DNA of 64,000 nt from Isoperla grammatica (lineage: Eukaryota; Arthropoda; Insecta; Plecoptera; Perlodidae): NCBI GenBank assembly GCA_945910005.1, contig OX246748.1, positions 16,657,368 through 16,721,367 of the forward strand. The letters run 5' to 3'. Under the pieces are notes generated by a model that did no database searches, was not told the origin of the DNA, and saw only the letters and a program-made list of their open reading frames with translations. This document shows positions 10,872 to 22,965 of the stretch, piece after piece. The translations under genes were made by a program, and so were the position numbers. Each line of letters opens with the position of its first letter. Within the stretch, counting starts at the first letter, position 1.

Positions 10872-11975
10872 AGAATTGATTGTTTCAATAACAGCTGATG
10901 TGTACTTTTTTAAATATACTCAAAATGAGATTTGTACAGTTGAAAAAGTTGTTAACAACGATGTCTGTATAGTGGGGTTGAACGCGAATGGCGAAAGAAT
11001 TTGGCCAAGCAATTTGCTAGATATGCTTCATTTGCTATATATATATACTACATTTGCTACTTATGTTGAATTTGCTACATATGATACATATGCTACTTAT
11101 GCTAGAATTGATTGTTTCAATAACTGATTATACATAGTTTTTAAATATACTCAAAATGAGATTTGTGCAGTTGAAAATTTGTTGAGAACCATTTCTGTAG
11201 TGGGGTTGAACGCAAATGGCGAAAGAATTCGATCAAACCATTTGCTAGATATGCTCCATTTAGTACATATGCCAGAATTGATTGTTTCAATAACCAGTGT
11301 TGTTAAGTAACGCGCTACAAAAAGCGCGCTACTTGTAGCATGTTACTTTTTTTGGTAGCGAGACTGGTAGCGCGCTACATTTGAGAATGCAGTAAAGTAG
11401 CGAGTAGCAAGCTACTATATACGAGTATTTGTAGCGAAAAGTCGCCGCAACCCTATTTTTGCAATAACCAAACACACGTTTTGTTTCGCCCGCCACAATT
11501 CCCACCGTCACAGGTTCAGGATGACGACTGACATTGGCTTTCTTGCTCTATAGTCCCAAAACCGCCTACCCAGTACTGAGTTTCCTGTTTCACCCCGTGA
11601 GCCGTGATATGAGTATGACTTACTTCTGGACCGTACCACCGTTTCAATAAATAGTACGTACTCTTGGTCCTTTATAAAAAATGAAAGTAGCTGTAAAGTA
11701 GCGTCACTACTTTTTTTGAGTAGCTGCACAAGTAGCGAGCTACTTGACAAAATACAGTAGCTGAAAAGTAGCTTAGTTACTTTCAAAGATCAAGTAGTTG
11801 TAGCTGTAACAGTGCTACTTTTAAAAAGTAGCTTTAACAACACTGTCAATAACTGATAAAATGTTTTTTCAGTGTAGCCTACTCAAAACGAGATTTCTGC
11901 AGTCAAAAAAAGTTGTAAGCGACAATGTTCGTAGTAGGGCTTAATGCGAATGGCGAAAGAAATTGGCAGAGATTT
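10872..11975 (+). repeat. tandem triplication interrupted by a MITE
   Basis: Three direct copies begin GAATTGATTGTTTCAATAAC at 10872, 11105 and 11275, and share ACTCAAAATGAGATTT, GTGGGGTTGAACGC and AATGGCGAAAGAA. Copy 1 is lengthened by an ATTTGCTAcATATG mini-array. Copy 3 is split by the insertion at 11295-11845; removing the insertion and one target duplication restores the same order as in copy 2. Confidence 0.85.
11295..11845. mobile_element. hAT-type MITE, 551 bp, with 8-bp target duplication
   Basis: Termini are CAGTGTTGTTAA on the left and its complement TTAACAACACTG on the right. Both sides are flanked by the identical 8-mer TCAATAAC (11287-11294 and 11846-11853). The CAGTG start and 8-bp duplication are hallmarks of the hAT superfamily. 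Subterminal zones are rich in GTAGC/GCTAC words (AGTAGC, GCGCGCTAC), typical of transposase-binding repeats. The interior has no transposase. Confidence 0.92.
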
Positions 11976-13240
11976 TGATACCAGAAACGACGACTGGTAT
12001 GGGTTTCTTTGTTTTATTAAAGCATTCCGTTCAAAAACGTAGTAATATATTTGTAGGTTATGATACTCGAAGTATTAGGATAATGCAGCTACTTCTTTTT
12101 ACCCCCCTTAAAGTCGATCGATGAAGTGAACTACCCATTCAATACAACAACTAAACTATTCAAATTAAATGGACATGAAAAAATACTTTTTTTTATTCTA
12201 AATTATGAATTTCAAGAATAATTACATGTGAGTAGCATTTAATACTGAACTTCTTGAAATAATATATATTTTTTTTTATTAATAAAGTATATTTATAGTT
12301 TCTAAATTGAGTAGATTTGACGTAAAATTGACACACCAACGCGAATATCTCGAAAACGGATCGCGTTCGATCATCTTTTTCAAACGTATTCATGTTAGTC
12401 ATGAAGTTATCTACATTAAGGACGAACATTTGTTACAATATATTACTTTTTGAAGGTGCTACGCAAAGTTATACGATTGAAAGTGTAGGTTTTTGTTCAA
12501 TTACAATGTATAACATAGGGAATTCCAACGCATTTCAACACTCAATTAATAAAAAACTAATAGAGGGAGGTGCATATTTTTTTCTACAATATTCACAAGC
12601 TTAATCTCAACTTGCAGTACATACCATTTGAATGATTTATATCACATGTGCAGTTATGGTTTCACCAACGTTTCCAACTCCGATTAGATGGTTATCGCAG
12701 ATTCCCGATAAACAAACAATTTACCAAATGTAATGTTTGTTGAAACCATGATTACCAAACCGAGCTTACTTTAATTGGAACTCAAAAAAGTTGGTGAATT
12801 GGGACCCTATAGTGCTCCAAATTGTTGTTGTAAAATCGTAACATTTTCCCAATTGCTGCTTATATTGTATTTTAAAGTTCATGTGCTCCCTTATTTGCAT
12901 CACAAACATGTGATAAACAAGGTAATTCCAATGAAATTTAGTGAAGAAAATTCCAAACGTTTACGCGCCAGTAGACAATATCTAACATGTATTACTTGTG
13001 TAACTTGACAGAATCAAACACCCTGCCAGCCTTGAATCTCGAAGACTCTTGGATTTTTTCTTCTTATTCAGCATTTCTCCCCCTAAATCTCGACCCCCAC
13101 CCCCCTTGATTTGACGGAGACGCCAGCGGATAGCGGATGTTCGACAAACGGGAAAAGTCGACTAAAAAATACAAGTCAAAGAATGATTTTATTGGACCGA
13201 CGAGATTCTTTATTTACTAATAACTTACTCGACCGCTTTG
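11976..13240. other. AT-rich spacer, nothing recognised
   Basis: Several frames of 60-80 codons are open by chance; none shows a recognisable domain. Confidence 0.45.
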
Positions 13241-13881
13241 TTAAAAGGATAGTCAGGCGAAAAACTAAAAAATCACCAATGAGTCATAAGTGCATGAAAT
13301 TCAGTTATTTGTAAAAATAAAATTGATATTGGTTGCTTCAATGCAAGAAAAAAAATAGTGAACATTCAGCTATTCTACTAGATTCCCTTCGCCAGCTCTG
13401 CTGCATTTTTCTTCAAAAGTGTAGTACAGCTGTATCAGTTCTGAGCTCGCATGAGCTCGCATCGCATTGTGTTATACGAGACCAGCCACAACACTCGGCG
13501 ACTGCGAACAGTGCCTCTCAAACCGATTGCAACTTTTCTACACATCAAGTCACAAAAAACTTAATTGCAGGGCATTTTGTAGAAGTACACGTTCGTACTA
13601 AGAAGCATGTTATCGGTAGAGAAACGATGCACATTAAACCTCCTGATCGATGTTTGATAAGTGCCCTATTTTAACGGTGGTTTTACTATCTCGAGGTAAA
13701 TTTTTTTTTATGGGAATTACCATGAGAAGAGTTGCTCGCAACAAGCCAAAAAATCGCGTTTTCTTTAATTTTTTAACCGCTTGCTTTTAAAGTGTGGTAT
13801 CTTTTAGTCATGTTTTTCATATTTAAGGGCGGACATATTCAAATGGTAGTTTTTTAGTTTTTCACCTGACTATCCCTTTAA
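13241..13881. mobile_element. TTAA-flanked MITE, about 633 bp
   Basis: Flanked by TTAA at 13241-13244 and 13878-13881. The terminal inverted repeats run about 34 bp: AAGGATAGTCAGGCGAAAAA on the left, AGGGATAGTCAGGTGAAAAA on the complement of the right, each followed by CTAAAAAA. TTAA target choice suggests a piggyBac- or Kolobok-like source. The 113-codon open frame inside (13336-13674) has no transposase motif. Confidence 0.8.
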
Positions 13882-14619
13882 CGATTGCGGTAAACGGACG
13901 TTATGGTATAATAATTATTTTAAAGCTAACCTAATTGTTCGGGAGAGTTTTTATGTTTTGAGTAATGATGTATCATGTTACGGAATAATTATCATCAACA
14001 TGCAGTGCATGAGAAGGGGTTGTGAGGCAATATTTGTCGCTAATTATATAAAATTGTAAAAGGCAAGCACAATTTTTGTTGTGTGTGTTTAAACGCGATT
14101 CGGCTGGCCGGCTGTTGTTGATTCAAAATATAATTTGGAGTGACTGAATAAGCTGGCAATAATATTGTGTTCATTTAATCCTATGTTTAGCTACTTGTAT
14201 TCAAAATCGGAATTTTTAAGTGAAGTGAATGCACCATATCACCACAACCACAACCCAAATCCCCATCACAGTACTATGTTCAAAGGATGGACTCTACTGT
14301 GTACTACTCAAAAATAAAATATTTGCCACATTGTAGTTTTTTTATTGTTAGATTAATCATTTCCACCTCTATAGTGGTAGTGGTGTTAGTAAACTTTTAG
14401 TCGGTAATTGGATATTTTCTTCGAAACAAAAATATGACGAGCCGTAGAAGACACGCCATACATTTTGAATGCAATGTTTCTGAAACTATGCTATCAAATG
14501 CGAGATTATTTCGTCGTAGATTAAAGAAGCTTGGGGGATTTGGAGTTGATCTCCTGTAACATATATATATATATATAATTTCCTCTATATAATCATGAGA
14601 ATCAATTGGTAAACCCCTA
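13882..14619. other. AT-rich spacer with a (TA)n tract at 14558-14577
   Basis: No gene or element recognised. Confidence 0.4.
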
Positions 14620-14690
14620 AGAGATTCAAACCACCTTCTGGTCTCGCTATTTCAAAGCGTAACTAATGACGCCACCACTACGATCCTACA
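14620..14690 (-). mobile_element. possible tRNA-like SINE head
   Basis: The minus strand reads a GTGGCGTCATTAGTTACG box-A-like block and, about 30 bases on, GGTGGTTTGAATCTC resembling box B (GGTTCGANTCC). Acceptor stem and tail are not evident. Weak call. Confidence 0.3.
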
Positions 14691-14893
14691 ATTTGTTGGC
14701 GCGATCTGAAATGTCTGTGGGGCAAATGTCGTCGAAAAAGTCGCTACTTTGTGTCGGGTTTTTCATCTAACCTGTCACGTCCTGTCATTAGTTGGCCTAG
14801 TTGACAACGGACTGTGAAGGATGATTTTTTTTAATACGCCTATAACTGTTAACAACAACGACAACCAAAAATTATTTTTGATCATAGTATAAT

Positions 14894-14930
14894 TCATAGT
14901 TCCCACGTGACGTCACAGCGGCCTTGAATG
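14894..14930 (-). promoter_or_regulatory. CRE/E-box composite motif, copy 3
   Basis: CACGTGACGTCACAGCGGCC: E-box and CRE overlapping, followed by a GGCC(T/A)TG block. Nearly identical to 27750-27787. Confidence 0.5.
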
Positions 14931-14984
14931 AAAGAAAATATATTTAGGCACATCGTATCTCGTAGCATATTGACCAGGTTATTA

Positions 14985-15150
14985 GAATTTAAGAAAGTAA
15001 AAAATACAACACAAAAAATTAAAAAAAAAAAAAAAAAAATAGGAAAAAAAATAAAAAAACATAGAACAGAAAAAACAAAACAGAAAACAAGAAACGGAAA
15101 ACGGAAAACGGAAAACAGAAAACAGAAAAAACACCAAACAAAAAATATAT
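14985..15150 (+). repeat. A-rich polypurine tract
   Basis: About 165 bases with very few pyrimidines, including a run of about 19 A and tandem GGAAAAC units. It follows copy 3 of the CRE motif by about 55 bases. The lysine-rich and phenylalanine-rich frames here are compositional artefacts. Confidence 0.8.
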
Positions 15151-15258
15151 GATTTTCGCTTTATTCGGAATCCCAATAATTTAACCAAGCCATAGTTATT
15201 ATTAAATGCTTGAAATTAAAAATGGGCATTAATTGTATTTTTTTTTCAATTCGGACTC

Positions 15259-15640
15259 GCCTAGTATCGACATGTCCACGTGACCAGCGGGCGGCGATCC
15301 AACCAACCAGCGTAGGCGCCACAGTGAAAGGCGATTGTTTTTACAGAATGATCCCTCAGTGTCTTCAACGCGTCGCACCAAAGAAAAGAAAACCCCGAGG
15401 AAGGAAATAAAACAACAATCGAACGACAGTGTCAATCGACAGTTGGACCATCGAACCGGAAGCCTTGTCACGTACTTCCGGTCGAGTAGTCGCCGGAGGC
15501 AGCGCGGTACGTCGGTTTGGGTGTGTGCCCAATCCGTCCCGAAACTCACTCCAAAGTGTCGCAATGACGTCATTGGAACCGAGATGATCTCGGCTTTTTG
15601 TGACAACTCTTTGACATTCATTCGCGGGAAACGAGAGCAA
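15259..15640. promoter_or_regulatory. CpG-rich island, candidate promoter
   Basis: CpG and GC content rise sharply over the flanks. It holds the palindrome CAATGACGTCATTGG (CRE), two ETS-type CCGGAAG/ACTTCCGG sites around 15455-15483, and a CACGTGACC E-box. 130-codon frames are open on both strands, which fits GC-rich sequence lacking stops as well as an exon. I recognise no protein. Promoter function is inference. Confidence 0.35.
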
Positions 15641-15865
15641 AATGTTGACCTATTTTCCTATAATTCAAACGGAAAGTTTAGCTCATACATATTTCTAATA
15701 TTTTTTTTCTTGCATATCTCTCTTTGAGTTGTGACTACGAATGTGATCCAGATCCTCTCCTGACATTCCTTCCTCTTCTGACGTGTCTCACCTCTAGAAA
15801 TGAGGCGTCAATTAAGGTCTCACTCTCAGGATATGTCTACATTCAAACAGACTTGTGTCATGAGT

Positions 15866-15893
15866 GGGGGGGGGGGGAGAGGAGGGGGAGGGG
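15866..15893. repeat. poly-G tract
   Basis: GAGTGGGG followed by about 12 G, then AGAGGAGGGGGAGGGG. A G-quadruplex is plausible. Confidence 0.8.
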
Positions 15894-16303
15894 TCGATAT
15901 GTTGAAATGTTTCCTATACGAGCGTGTGTAGGCAAGAAAGTCACCCGGTGAAGCATTCAAGAATTGCGCGACTCTACTTCCGATTGTTCGTCGTATACAG
16001 TACTAGTTGCATAGAAGTATCAGATTTGAACCGAGTACTGAAGATGTGTGCTTTGTTTTAAAGCGGAGGCTGGAACTTATTTTTAAAGGTTCCGGTTCCG
16101 ATTGTGGTTCACGCCAATAATTTTTTATTACGGTATTGATTCTAGTTTCAGTTCCTGATGTGTGAAAGTTAAAATGATACATTTTGTAATGTGGTGCATT
16201 GGACACCTTTTAAGAACACCTAATTAAGAAACGTTGCAAAACGTAAACATTTATTGGAATAAGAAACAATTCGTAAGAAACAGCATTAAATTATCTATAG
16301 ACA

Positions 16304-16325
16304 TTTTTTTTTTTTTTTTTTTTTT
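16304..16325. repeat. poly-T, 22 bases
   Basis: Uninterrupted T22. It could be the complement of a retroposon poly-A tail, but no element is recognised beside it. Confidence 0.85.
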
Positions 16326-16458
16326 GACAATTTGAAACCATTTAACAGCAATCTTGACAAACCGAAATCGGGGTTTCCGCCAGGTTGGTGAACATACAGT
16401 CTTAATTTAATTTTTCAAGATTATGTTTACACTTAAACGATTACATGCAATACATTTA

Positions 16459-17183
16459 AGCCGGCATCCACACAACTGCCACTTTTTCGAGTTTTTATAC
16501 CGTTGATATTTTAAAAATATCTCAACTCATTTGAACAGTGTTGTGCAGTTTTACCGCAACGCAACCTGTTTTTAAAATAAATCCAACAATGACAACATGA
16601 AATACAATTAAACCGACATCCACACAACTGCCACTTTATCGAGTTTTTATAACGTTGATATTTTTAAAATATCCCAACTCATTTGAAGAGTGTTGAGCAT
16701 TTTTACCGCCATGCAACCTGTCTTTGAAATAAATCCAACAATGACAACATGAAGTACATTTAAACCGACATACATACAACTGTCACTTTATCGAGTTTTC
16801 ATACCGTTGATATTTTTAAAATATCTCAACTCATTTGAAGAGTGTTGAGCAGTTTTACAGCAACGCAACCTGTCTTTAAAGTAAATCCAACAATGACAAC
16901 ACGAAATACATTTCAACCGACATCCACACAACTGCCACTTTATCGAGTTTTTATACCGTTGATATTTAAAAAATACATTAACTCATTTGAACAGTGTTGT
17001 GTGCAGTTTTACCGCCACCCAACCTGTCTTTAAAATAAATCCAACAATGACAACATGAAATACATTTAAACCGACATCCACACAACTGCCTTTTTTCGAG
17101 TTTTTATACCGTTCATATTTTTTAAAGATCTGAACTCATTTGAACAGTGTTGTGCAGTTTTACCGCCACGCAACCTGTCCTTA
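16459..17183. repeat. 152-154-bp tandem array, nearly 5 copies
   Basis: CCGACATCCACACAACTGCC-type starts occur at 16461, 16613, 16765, 16917 and 17071, so the period is 152, 152, 152 and 154 bp. Each unit contains CGAGTTTTTATACCGTTGATA, CAACTCATTTGAA and AATAAATCCAACAATGACAA in order. The unit size is near nucleosome length. The last copy is truncated before its AATAAATCC block. Confidence 0.92.
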
Positions 17184-19651
17184 GGCCTACAATGAATGGC
17201 TCTCGAAAGGTGCAGGGAGGGCGTGCGCGGTATGCGGCACCTCCAACCAGGCTGCGTGCCCACGCATCGCGAACCGTAATTAAATATTGGTGAAAGCTTA
17301 CTAAACTAATGCAAAATGTTGGCAGCTTTAGCGTGGACTACAACGCCCCATAATCGATATAGTATGACCGCAGGTATTACCGCCACCGTACGTGTCACAT
17401 TTCACCCTTGTATTAGGGTGTGTATGATACAGCTGGGCTCATAGCGCTGTCACAGTGTGCGGACCGTAGCAGTAATCTATGGGTAATAACTAGAGATACA
17501 TTATTTTAGCGTTTTACGTTTAAGATGCTAAATTGATCGTTTATTTATCGGTTTTATTTAAAAAACGCTACAAAAGGCTAATTTTACAAACAATAAGGTG
17601 TTTCCATTCCTATTGAGATTTAGTAAAGAACTGCATTTTAACCCCTTAAGAAGTAACAAGTTACAACTGAATTGATTTTAACTAGTACCTGCACATAATT
17701 TTTCATTAGAAGTGCAAGAAACTCCCTGATATACAAGGTTCTGATGGAAAGAAAAATATCAATGCTACAAAATGCTAAATTTAAAATAATTAATGCTAAA
17801 TTTAGAGAAAATATTTGCTAAATAGACGTATCTTTAGTAATAACGAATATAAATGTAACGAATATGTATGTTATTTTAAAGGTTAATACAACCACCCAAC
17901 GAAATCGTATAAAGAATTACTAGACATTATTACACCAAATTTGACGTGAATTATCTGAGAAAGACATATTTACTGTATTGTAATTCGAAAGTAAACGTTA
18001 TTTTAGAACGATTTTAAACTAGAAAGAGTCATTGAAACAATACTGCAACACTACTTAGTCAAATTAATAATTTGTTTACTGTTTTAGGGTTGACGCCTCA
18101 TATTTTGCAAACACAAACAACATTTTCTGGTTTAAAATAATAACTGGTTGAACTTTCGAAGGGACTTTGAAACATTATTCGAAATTTAGCTGGATTTGAA
18201 AAGTTTTGTTTACACATCATTGAACACATAAACGTACATATTTTAAAAGAATGAAGAATACAAAATATGCAATGTATACAGTAATGCTGAGAGCTGTTAC
18301 TTCGTGAAAAGACTCGGCAAAGACTGTTCCGGTTACCTAAATGATTATAAAATTTAAATTAAAATGAACATTCATAGTTAATTATCTTTTAGCTAACAGC
18401 ACAGTCTCATTATGACTAATATTATCAAACGTTAAAAAACAAATAGGTTTACATTTTTACATAATATAATTTATGGTAATATATGTGTACACTGACTGTA
18501 CTTCACTTTTTACTTTTGTAACGCATTTAATACCATAAGGGAAATATTAATTAGTTGTAAGTAAATTTATAATGGTTCGTTAAAAGTTTTTAACGGCTAG
18601 CACTGTGGGTGGCAGGCAGTATTCAGAACTACGCATTTCATTTCATTGCTGCAGCAGATGAGGATTTTCTGTCGGTCGCACTCGTAAAAACATCATTTTC
18701 CGACACACACAACACAGAACAGAAACCCATAAAAACAGCCATCAAAACGCTTGTTTCTATTTACAGACGTACGTATCGATCTATTTGACGTGATTATTCA
18801 CACATCCAGTAATATGGCCACAGCCAACAACGAACGTTATTCGTTACCATTGCATTCAATTTTATACAAAAAAAAATCCATCCTGTTCTGAATGGATGTA
18901 TCCAAAAAACGAAGCGGCCGTTAAAGTGTTGTTTGTTGCAGATATCTATACATGGATATTGTTTATTTATGCAGGCCAGTTGTACAAATCCATCCGTTGC
19001 ATATTTTGTAATTTTGAAACGGTTTCAGTTTGTCAACCCAGTAATACGGGCAGTAAACACTAGAAATTTAGTAACTTTCTAGCAAAAAAGGTGATAGAAA
19101 ACTAGTCACGCAAAATTTACAAGCAAAACTACCCTTTCACTATTTTAGGAAGATTCAAGTTACTAAAATTACAACACACCATTTACACAACCAATAACAC
19201 CATTTACACCAATTGAGATCATGTTGTTAAAATCTATACTCATTGATCACCTATAATTTGTAGTAATTCCAATTGGGCTTACATCGTTTCATTCTCATTA
19301 TTTCAATCATCAACTGACAATAATCCACCTGCCAATGCCAATATATTTTATTATTTCTCGTTCTACTTGCAAACATATGAACACATATTTAGGCTGCGTG
19401 TAAAAAATTAAAACACACATTCATACAAAGTTATTCAATATTGCATGCGCGCCAATTATAAAGTTACCGCCTAGTTTGTCCCTAAGGGACAACTATGCAT
19501 CGGATTATTGATTCACTCGAAGCAAACACGTATAAAATAATGAACATTTTCGCATCCCTTACAAAACGCCCAATCCAAATTAGCATTGTGTTATTATAGC
19601 ACAAAAACCGTTTATTGAAACAAAAACAAACTTAATTATTTCCTCCCTTGT

Positions 19652-19652
<1 letters not shown>
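17184..19652. other. AT-rich spacer, nothing recognised
   Basis: A slightly GC-richer stretch near 17200-17500 has no recognisable content; the rest is AT-rich with no ORF of note. A short loopless inverted repeat TTGTCCCTAAGGGACAA lies near 19476. Confidence 0.45.
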
Positions 19653-19729
<77 letters not shown>

Positions 19730-19747
19730 GCGCGCGCGCGCGCGCGC
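19653..19747. repeat. (CA)n then (GC)n alternating purine-pyrimidine tract
   Basis: About 36 CA units (to 19725), two T, then about 10 GC units. Alternating purine-pyrimidine of both types favours left-handed Z-DNA. Translations of poly-(His-Thr) or poly-(Val-Cys) are artefacts. Confidence 0.95.
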
Positions 19748-21720
19748 AATAACGCTTCGAGCCAGCGTCACGCTCGCAGGCTATAACTTCATTGCAGCCA
19801 ACATAAAATTTAAAAAAACAAAACAACATTGTTTATAGTCACGCTGCTTATAATTATTACCAACTTTCCGGTATGATGTACGAGGTTGTAAACGAATTGC
19901 GCCAGGCTCGATTAAATTGAGTGCGAATTATTTAGCAGTTTAATTACAGTGGCTTCACAGGATTTTAAGTGATCACACTTGTTCTAGATACAGGGTTGAT
20001 TAGTAAACATCACCACGTGTTGGGGGTAGTTTATCTGCTAGATTGCGCGTTATCTCGAGCGGGAGTATTCACGCCCAACTCTTTGGGAACAAAAAACTAA
20101 TTGGGTCTCTAAGTTTACGAGCAAACTTAAGCACTAATGGTAATTATTTCGCGTTTGAAGATTGAAACCGCAAGACTGTACAACTAATAATCTTGTTACA
20201 TAAACACCTTAAATTATTAATACTACCGATGAAGAAGGGCTAGTGGTAAGGTGTGAGTTAAATGGACATTAACTATGTGATTGTTTAACAGACAAAAAAT
20301 ACTCATATTGAGAAAGTTTAGGAATGAATGTAACTATTTCTTGTTAATATAATATAGAAAAACTATAACAAAATACATACCAATATGAGTGAACTAATAA
20401 AATCTCTGAGATGTCCAAAATGTCTTCTCAACTTCCTTTTCAAGGTTGTTCAAATCTCCTTTAAGTGTTGAGACATTCAAAAGTTCGTGTTTCTAAATTT
20501 AGTCTGAAATAGGTTCCGTTTATGTGTGACCCTATCCGTAATATCAGGTATACGAGGGTATAAACTTCAGTCTAGACCAAGTATTTGTAAAGTACACCAA
20601 TTAAACACTATGTATGTAAACTAGACACATTAAACAGAGTAGATACGACTTTCTAGTTTGTAAACGTCTTGATGTGGTTCCCCCGTCTAATGCATTACCA
20701 ACTTAAACACTAAACAACTTTGTAACACACACCAATCTACTATTTTCACTAAGTGCTAACTAACTTGCAACACTAAAACCGTAGTGATAAATTAATTATT
20801 GATTAACAAAAACATATGTTGAGATTATGCGCTAACAATGTGTATTATATATTTTTCACTATATTATTATACAAAATTGTTTATGTTAAATTTTTCTGAT
20901 GTATTGAAAAATGTGTTGTATAATAACTTTTTAATTATGTGTGTTTATTGTTTATCCATGCGTTAATCTCTTAAATACCAACAAGTATTTCGCTTCTTCC
21001 CTGGTGTATCATCACAAATCATTGCATACATCATATAATTCTCTCTTCCTCGCTCTATAGAATATAGCTCAGTTCGCCCACATAAATTCCCCAAGTACTT
21101 ATTTACATTTATAAGCGTTTGATCAAGTTAATTTCCATCAACTGTTCATCACTATTTACTCTCCCAAATGAATTGTTCTCAGCATAATTCTACCAGACCA
21201 GTCGAGCCGAGTAGCGCAAGGACTGTGGTTTCGCCTCCAGCCGGGAGCACTTTAAATACAACATAAATTTCGTCGGTTAGCCCAAGTTTGAATGGCTCTG
21301 TATAACGTTGTCGTCGTCGTCGTCTTGAAATGGAAGTGCGGGTCTACACAGCGTTGCACTTTGTAGGAACATGCCACAGGCTAACTCATCATGTCTCCTA
21401 TACCACTCAACGTGGGGCAACAATTTGCAAGTCAAATATTTGGTCGTCTTAATTAACATTCCTGAGATCTAGCACGGTGACCAGTTTGGTTGGTGTAGGG
21501 CTCACACACAGTCCGGTGGAAAGATTGAAACGGATTTTTGGAAAGGTTAGATTGTTTCATATTGAATTTATTATTATTCATTCATAATAAGTTGGTATGA
21601 TCTAAGCAAACATGAGATTTGTCGTTTTATTCATAATTCGAAAGTAAATATGTGGCAAATAACACCTCTGGTAGGCCAGGAAACCTCCGCTCACAATTAA
21701 TTACAATTAATTAATATTAT
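19748..21720. other. AT-rich spacer, nothing recognised
   Basis: No coding frame, inverted termini or tandem array noticed. Confidence 0.45.
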
Positions 21721-22306
21721 TAAGATATTTGGTGGAGGTGCCGAGTCCAAGATATGGCGACAAATCTGTGTATGCGCATGAGGGAAGATATTTGGTGGAG
21801 GTGCCGGGTCCAAGATATGGTGACAAATCTGTGTATGCGCATGAGGGAAGATATTTGGTGGAGGTGCCGGGTTTAAGATATGGTGACAAATCTGTGTATG
21901 CGCATGAGGGAAGATATTTGGTGGAGGTGCCGGGTCCAAGATATGGTGACAAATCTGCGTATGCGCATGAGGGAAGATATTTGGTAGATGTGCCGGGTCG
22001 AAGATATGGTGACAAATCTGCGTATGCGCATGAGGGAAGATATTTGGTGGAGGTGCCGAGTCCAAGATATGGTGACAAATCTGCGTATGCTCATGAGGGA
22101 AGATATTTGGTGGAGGTGCCGGCTTCAAGATATGGTGACAAATCTGCGTATGCGCATGAGGGAAGATATTTGGTGGAGGTGCCGAGTCCAAGATATGGTG
22201 ACAAATCTGCGTATGCGCATGAGGGAAGATATTTGGTAGAGGTGCCGAGTCCAAGATATGGTGACAAATCTGCGTATGCGCATGAGGGAAGATACTTGGT
22301 GGCGGG
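21721..22306. repeat. 63-bp minisatellite, 9-plus copies
   Basis: The unit contains AGATATTTGGTGGAGGTGCC, AAGATATGGTGACAAATCTG and GTATGCGCATGAGGGA. Because 63 is a multiple of three, frames stay open on both strands (up to 193-209 codons), giving a 21-residue periodic translation. Substitutions fall in all codon positions and no flanking start or splice context is seen, so I treat it as non-coding. Confidence 0.93.
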
Positions 22307-22879
22307 CTAACAGTTTTATAAAGCAACCAGGTACCAATGAGCTTTTAATGAGGTTTTATGAGCTGAAATTGTGTATTAAAATGTAACAATAAAAAGCATC
22401 TACTATTTTTTGATTCGATGGGTAGATAAAACTAACTAAACCAAGTATAAACTAGCTGTAAAGCACTCATAGACAAAATTCACCTAGCCTTCGGAACTCT
22501 CGCTTTCAGTCTGTTAAAATTACTTTAAAATGTGATTCAACTGTCCCAAATGTGAATCAAAATACGTCATACTGTAGAGAATTGAGTCCTCTTACTTACG
22601 AATATTAACTTGTTCCCAATCAATATTTTCGTTTAAAGAAAAAAACATTCACAAGAAAGAAAAATAAATTCTCTATAGGATGACATATTTTGATTTCCTT
22701 TTGACCCTATTTAAAACAATTTTAAAGCAAGTTTAACGAAAAAAATCGTGTTTTCGAAAGTTAGTGAACAACTCAAGATGATGGTGATAATAATTGTGTG
22801 TTTTAAGTTTTGTTTGGGGCAACAATGCTAATCGAGACGATGACTGCATGCGTGATATATATATGAATATCACGAAAGA

Positions 22880-22965
22880 CCACACGAAATTAATGCCCAA
22901 GTCAGTATTCGAACCTTGACCGCAGATACCACGGTCTACTAGACCATCGTTGTAACACATAGTTT
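22880..22965 (-). mobile_element. tRNA-like SINE head
   Basis: The minus strand reads GATGGTCTAGTAGACCGTGG (box-A region) and then CAAGGTTCGAATACTGAC (box B close to GGTTCGANTCC). No intact tRNA cloverleaf and no tail identified; a degraded SINE is likelier than a gene. Confidence 0.45.

Noticed and set aside
13333..13674. 113-codon frame
   Set aside because: Lies wholly inside the TTAA-flanked MITE and has no transposase motif.
15229..15727. 130-codon frames on both strands in the CpG-rich island
   Set aside because: Stops are rare in GC-rich sequence; neither translation shows a motif, and strands overlap almost fully.
19580..19838. His-Thr and Val-Cys repeat frames
   Set aside because: Translations of a (CA)n microsatellite.
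21729..22326. Overlapping open frames of 193-209 codons on both strands
   Set aside because: They follow from a 63-bp tandem unit divisible by three with no stop; equal openness on both strands and lack of a start context argue against a protein.
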